Source: Candidatus Coliplasma caballi | GTDB taxonomy: Bacteria > Bacillota > Clostridia > Oscillospirales > CAG-382 | NCBI GenBank assembly: GCA_018065365.1 | Contig: JAGHTH010000193.1 | Span: forward strand, 1 to 7,001 | Reading direction: 5' to 3' | DNA: 7,001 nt | Part shown: in pieces, positions 6,034 to 7,001 of the stretch | Numbering within the stretch: position 1 is the stretch's first letter | Layout: each line of letters opens with the position of its first letter | Made by a program: the position numbers and the translations under genes | The notes under the pieces: model-generated | What the model was told of the DNA's origin: nothing | The model's database searches: none | Seen by the model: the letters and a program-made list of their open reading frames with translations, nothing else

Positions 6034-6067
6034 TTTACAATTCCCGTTTCGTGTGATACAATAACAC
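6034..6067 (+). promoter_or_regulatory. Extended -10 sigma-A promoter with operator-like inverted repeat, driving the hydrolase gene
   Basis: TTTACA (-35, 6034-6039) and TACAAT (-10, 6057-6062) are 17 bases apart, and a TGA immediately before the -10 supplies the TGn extended element (6054-6056). The inverted repeat GTGTGAT (6051-6057) / ATAACAC (6061-6067) around a 3-base spacer, six of seven pairs matching, lies over the -10 and is placed as a repressor site would be. The regulator is unknown. This region also separates the gene from the divergent spore coat genes. Confidence 0.7.
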
Positions 6068-6078
6068 AAAAGGGGAAC

Positions 6079-6122
6079 GGTTCGGGTTTTCCCGACGCAC
6101 CTATGTTTGACGCGGAAACGCG
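6079..6122 (+). promoter_or_regulatory. Two small hairpins in the hydrolase 5' leader
   Basis: The roughly 90-base leader downstream of the promoter holds TCGGG (6082-6086) / CCCGA (6091-6095) around a TTTT loop, extendable by GGT (6079-6081) with ACC (6099-6101). A second hairpin CGCG (6111-6114) / CGCG (6119-6122) surrounds a GAAA GNRA tetraloop and is followed by CTTTTATT. The second is terminator-like but short. I recognise no known riboswitch class. Confidence 0.4.
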
Positions 6123-6157
6123 CTTTTATTCAACGAGAGAGCGAGGAATTTCAAAGT

Positions 6158-6793
6158 ATGGGCGCTTATAAGATCGAAACACTCGTCGTCGGAACGATGG
6201 AGACCAACTGCTATATCGTCGTGGACGAAAAAACGCGCGACGCCGTCGTAATTGATCCGGGCGACAACGTAACCGTCATTCTGGACGGCTTGCATCGCAT
6301 GAACGCGCGGCTTCGTGCTATTTTGCTGACGCACGGACATTTTGACCACGTCCTCGCCGTAGGCGATCTGCGCGATTATAACATTCCCGTCTGCATCCAC
6401 AAAGCCGACGCGCATCTGCTGACCGAACGCGACGCTTTTTCCGCAATGATCCCGCACGACCCGCGCCCGTTCGACCCCGCGGACGTCCTGTTTGAAAAAG
6501 AAGGGCAGTACACCGTCGGCGGCTTGACCTTTTATCTGCTGCATTCTCCCGGACACACCAAGGGCAGCGTTTGCTACCAGTTCGGCGACAACCTCTTTAC
6601 AGGCGATACGCTTTTCCGTGGTGCCGTAGGAACGCTTCAGTTCGGCGGGAACGAGCAGGACATGAATCGTTCTCTGAAGATGCTTTGCAATCTTCCCGGC
6701 GATTATACGGTCTATCCCGGACATTACGGCAAAACGACGCTCTCCGACGAACTCGATACCAACCCGTTTTTACAGCCGTATCGCCGCAAATAA
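6158..6793 (+). CDS. Metallo-beta-lactamase-fold hydrolase, glyoxalase II-like (YqgX-type)
   Basis: A 211-residue cytoplasmic metal-dependent hydrolase of the hydroxyacylglutathione hydrolase-like group, whose members cleave thioesters or related bonds; the physiological substrate in Clostridia is uncertain. The metal ligands are intact: THGHFDH (58-64) supplies His59, His61, Asp63 and His64; HSPGHTKGS (129-137) supplies His133; TGDTLF (148-153) supplies Asp150; PGHYGKTTL (187-195) supplies His189. It starts MGAYKIETLVVGTMETNCYI, as the family does. I chose ATG 6158 because it has Shine-Dalgarno GAGGAA (6143-6148) nine bases upstream. An in-frame TTG at 6107 would add 17 unconserved residues and lies within the leader hairpin region. 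The loop after GDTLF reads RGAVGTLQFGGN, where relatives typically have GRTD-type residues. It is monocistronic, with its own promoter and a probable terminator, divergent from the coat genes. Confidence 0.9.
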   Translation: MGAYKIETLVVGTMETNCYIVVDEKTRDAVVIDPGDNVTVILDGLHRMNARLRAILLTHGHFDHVLAVGDLRDYNIPVCIHKADAHLLTERDAFSAMIPHDPRPFDPADVLFEKEGQYTVGGLTFYLLHSPGHTKGSVCYQFGDNLFTGDTLFRGAVGTLQFGGNEQDMNRSLKMLCNLPGDYTVYPGHYGKTTLSDELDTNPFLQPYRRK

Positions 6794-6800
6794 AAAATCA

Positions 6801-6839
6801 AACCCATCAAAGTTTTCACCTTGACGGGTTCATTTTATC
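6801..6839 (+). terminator. Probable intrinsic terminator after the hydrolase gene
   Basis: AACCCATCAA (6801-6810) pairs with TTGACGGGTT (6821-6830), nine pairs and one A-C mismatch, around a ten-base loop. A modest T-rich run CATTTTATC follows. It begins seven bases after the stop codon. The weak T-tract and the mismatch lower confidence, but the position fits. A 12-base palindrome TTTATCGATAAA (6834-6845) overlaps its end. Confidence 0.6.
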
Positions 6840-7001
6840 GATAAAGCATCAATTATGCAGAGCATTTATCATATTGCAGGTACTATACGTTTGCATTTGC
6901 CTTCCTCCGGGAGGAAGGTGGCGGCGGAGCCGACGGATAGAGTACTCGTTTTTCTGTTTCTTACTATTTTATAAATCCAAAAAGTCCGCTCCGTCCCGGA
7001 T
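6831..7001. other. Noncoding right end of the window
   Basis: Apart from the terminator tail and the palindromic element, this AT-rich 170-base stretch shows no ribosome binding site with a credible gene. On the minus strand a ten-codon open frame runs in from the right edge and stops with TAA near 6969-6971 (IRDGADFLDL). It could be the tail of a gene outside the window, but it is too short to identify. Confidence 0.4.
6899..6945. repeat. Palindromic intergenic element, probably a dispersed genomic repeat
   Basis: CCTTCCTC (6900-6907) and GAGGAAGG (6911-6918) form a perfect 8-base-pair hairpin with a CGG loop. It is followed by GTGG and a second hairpin CGGC (6922-6925) / GCCG (6929-6932), then GACGGATAGAG. 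This order (GAGGAAGG, a GC-rich small hairpin, then CGGATNAG-like end) resembles palindromic repeats I recall scattered between genes of gut Clostridia. It is GC-rich within an AT-rich gap. The copy number cannot be seen from one window. Confidence 0.5.

Noticed and set aside
5806..6069. An 87-codon minus-strand frame overlapping the small coat gene
   Set aside because: It lacks a ribosome binding site, is Arg-rich and unstructured, and conflicts with the 57-residue frame, which has a proper ribosome binding site and coat-like motifs.
6107..6157. An upstream TTG start extending the hydrolase by 17 residues
   Set aside because: No Shine-Dalgarno is placed for it, it overlaps the leader hairpins, and the family's conserved N-terminus begins at the ATG at 6158.
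6101..6724. A 207-codon open frame on the minus strand opposite the hydrolase
   Set aside because: The plus-strand frame carries all metallo-beta-lactamase motifs with its own promoter and ribosome binding site; the antisense frame has none.
6899..7001. Minus-strand frame reading through the palindromic element as a possible protein end
   Set aside because: The frame is created by the repeat, has no family features and its start lies outside the window.

Overview
The window reads as a chromosomal segment of a low-to-medium GC, Gram-positive, endospore-forming anaerobe, most likely a gut-type member of the Clostridia. The evidence is a lipoprotein-type sugar-binding protein, a sodium-pumping oxaloacetate decarboxylase, two small CotF-like spore coat genes, AGGAGG-type ribosome binding sites and a dispersed-repeat-like palindrome. 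Taxonomy below class level is a guess. No phage, transposon, CRISPR or defence genes are visible, and I see no clearly undescribed system; most of the content is ordinary metabolism.

Layout. (1) Bases 1-1715, plus strand: the tail of an SDR dehydrogenase whose C-terminus resembles the fructuronate reductase (D-mannonate oxidoreductase) type, then a 501-residue lipoprotein solute-binding protein. A strong intrinsic terminator follows (1741-1767). Together they suggest the end of a sugar or hexuronate uptake and catabolism operon whose permeases lie elsewhere. (2) Bases 1885-5558, plus strand: a self-contained four-gene operon with its own sigma-A-like promoter, a leader hairpin and a terminator. 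Gene order is gamma subunit (oadG, TTG start), stand-alone biotin carrier protein, beta subunit (oadB, the sodium channel and pump) and alpha carboxyltransferase (oadA, without a fused biotin domain). (3) Bases 5564-5996, minus strand: two small, tightly coupled CotF-like spore coat genes. The 57-residue upstream one is short and easily missed. (4) Bases 6034-6830, plus strand: a divergent metallo-beta-lactamase-fold (glyoxalase II-like) hydrolase gene. It has a well-formed extended -10 promoter, an operator-like inverted repeat on the -10 and two small leader hairpins. (5) Bases 6831-7001: noncoding, with a palindromic element that looks like a dispersed intergenic repeat.

How the parts work together. 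In the oxaloacetate decarboxylase, the alpha subunit moves the carboxyl group of oxaloacetate to biotin on the carrier protein. The beta subunit decarboxylates carboxybiotin and couples this to sodium export, and the gamma subunit anchors and assembles the complex at the membrane. The result is pyruvate, CO2 and a sodium gradient. Hexuronate breakdown (region 1) ends in pyruvate and glyceraldehyde-3-phosphate, so both regions feed the same fermentative core, but nothing shows that they are co-regulated.
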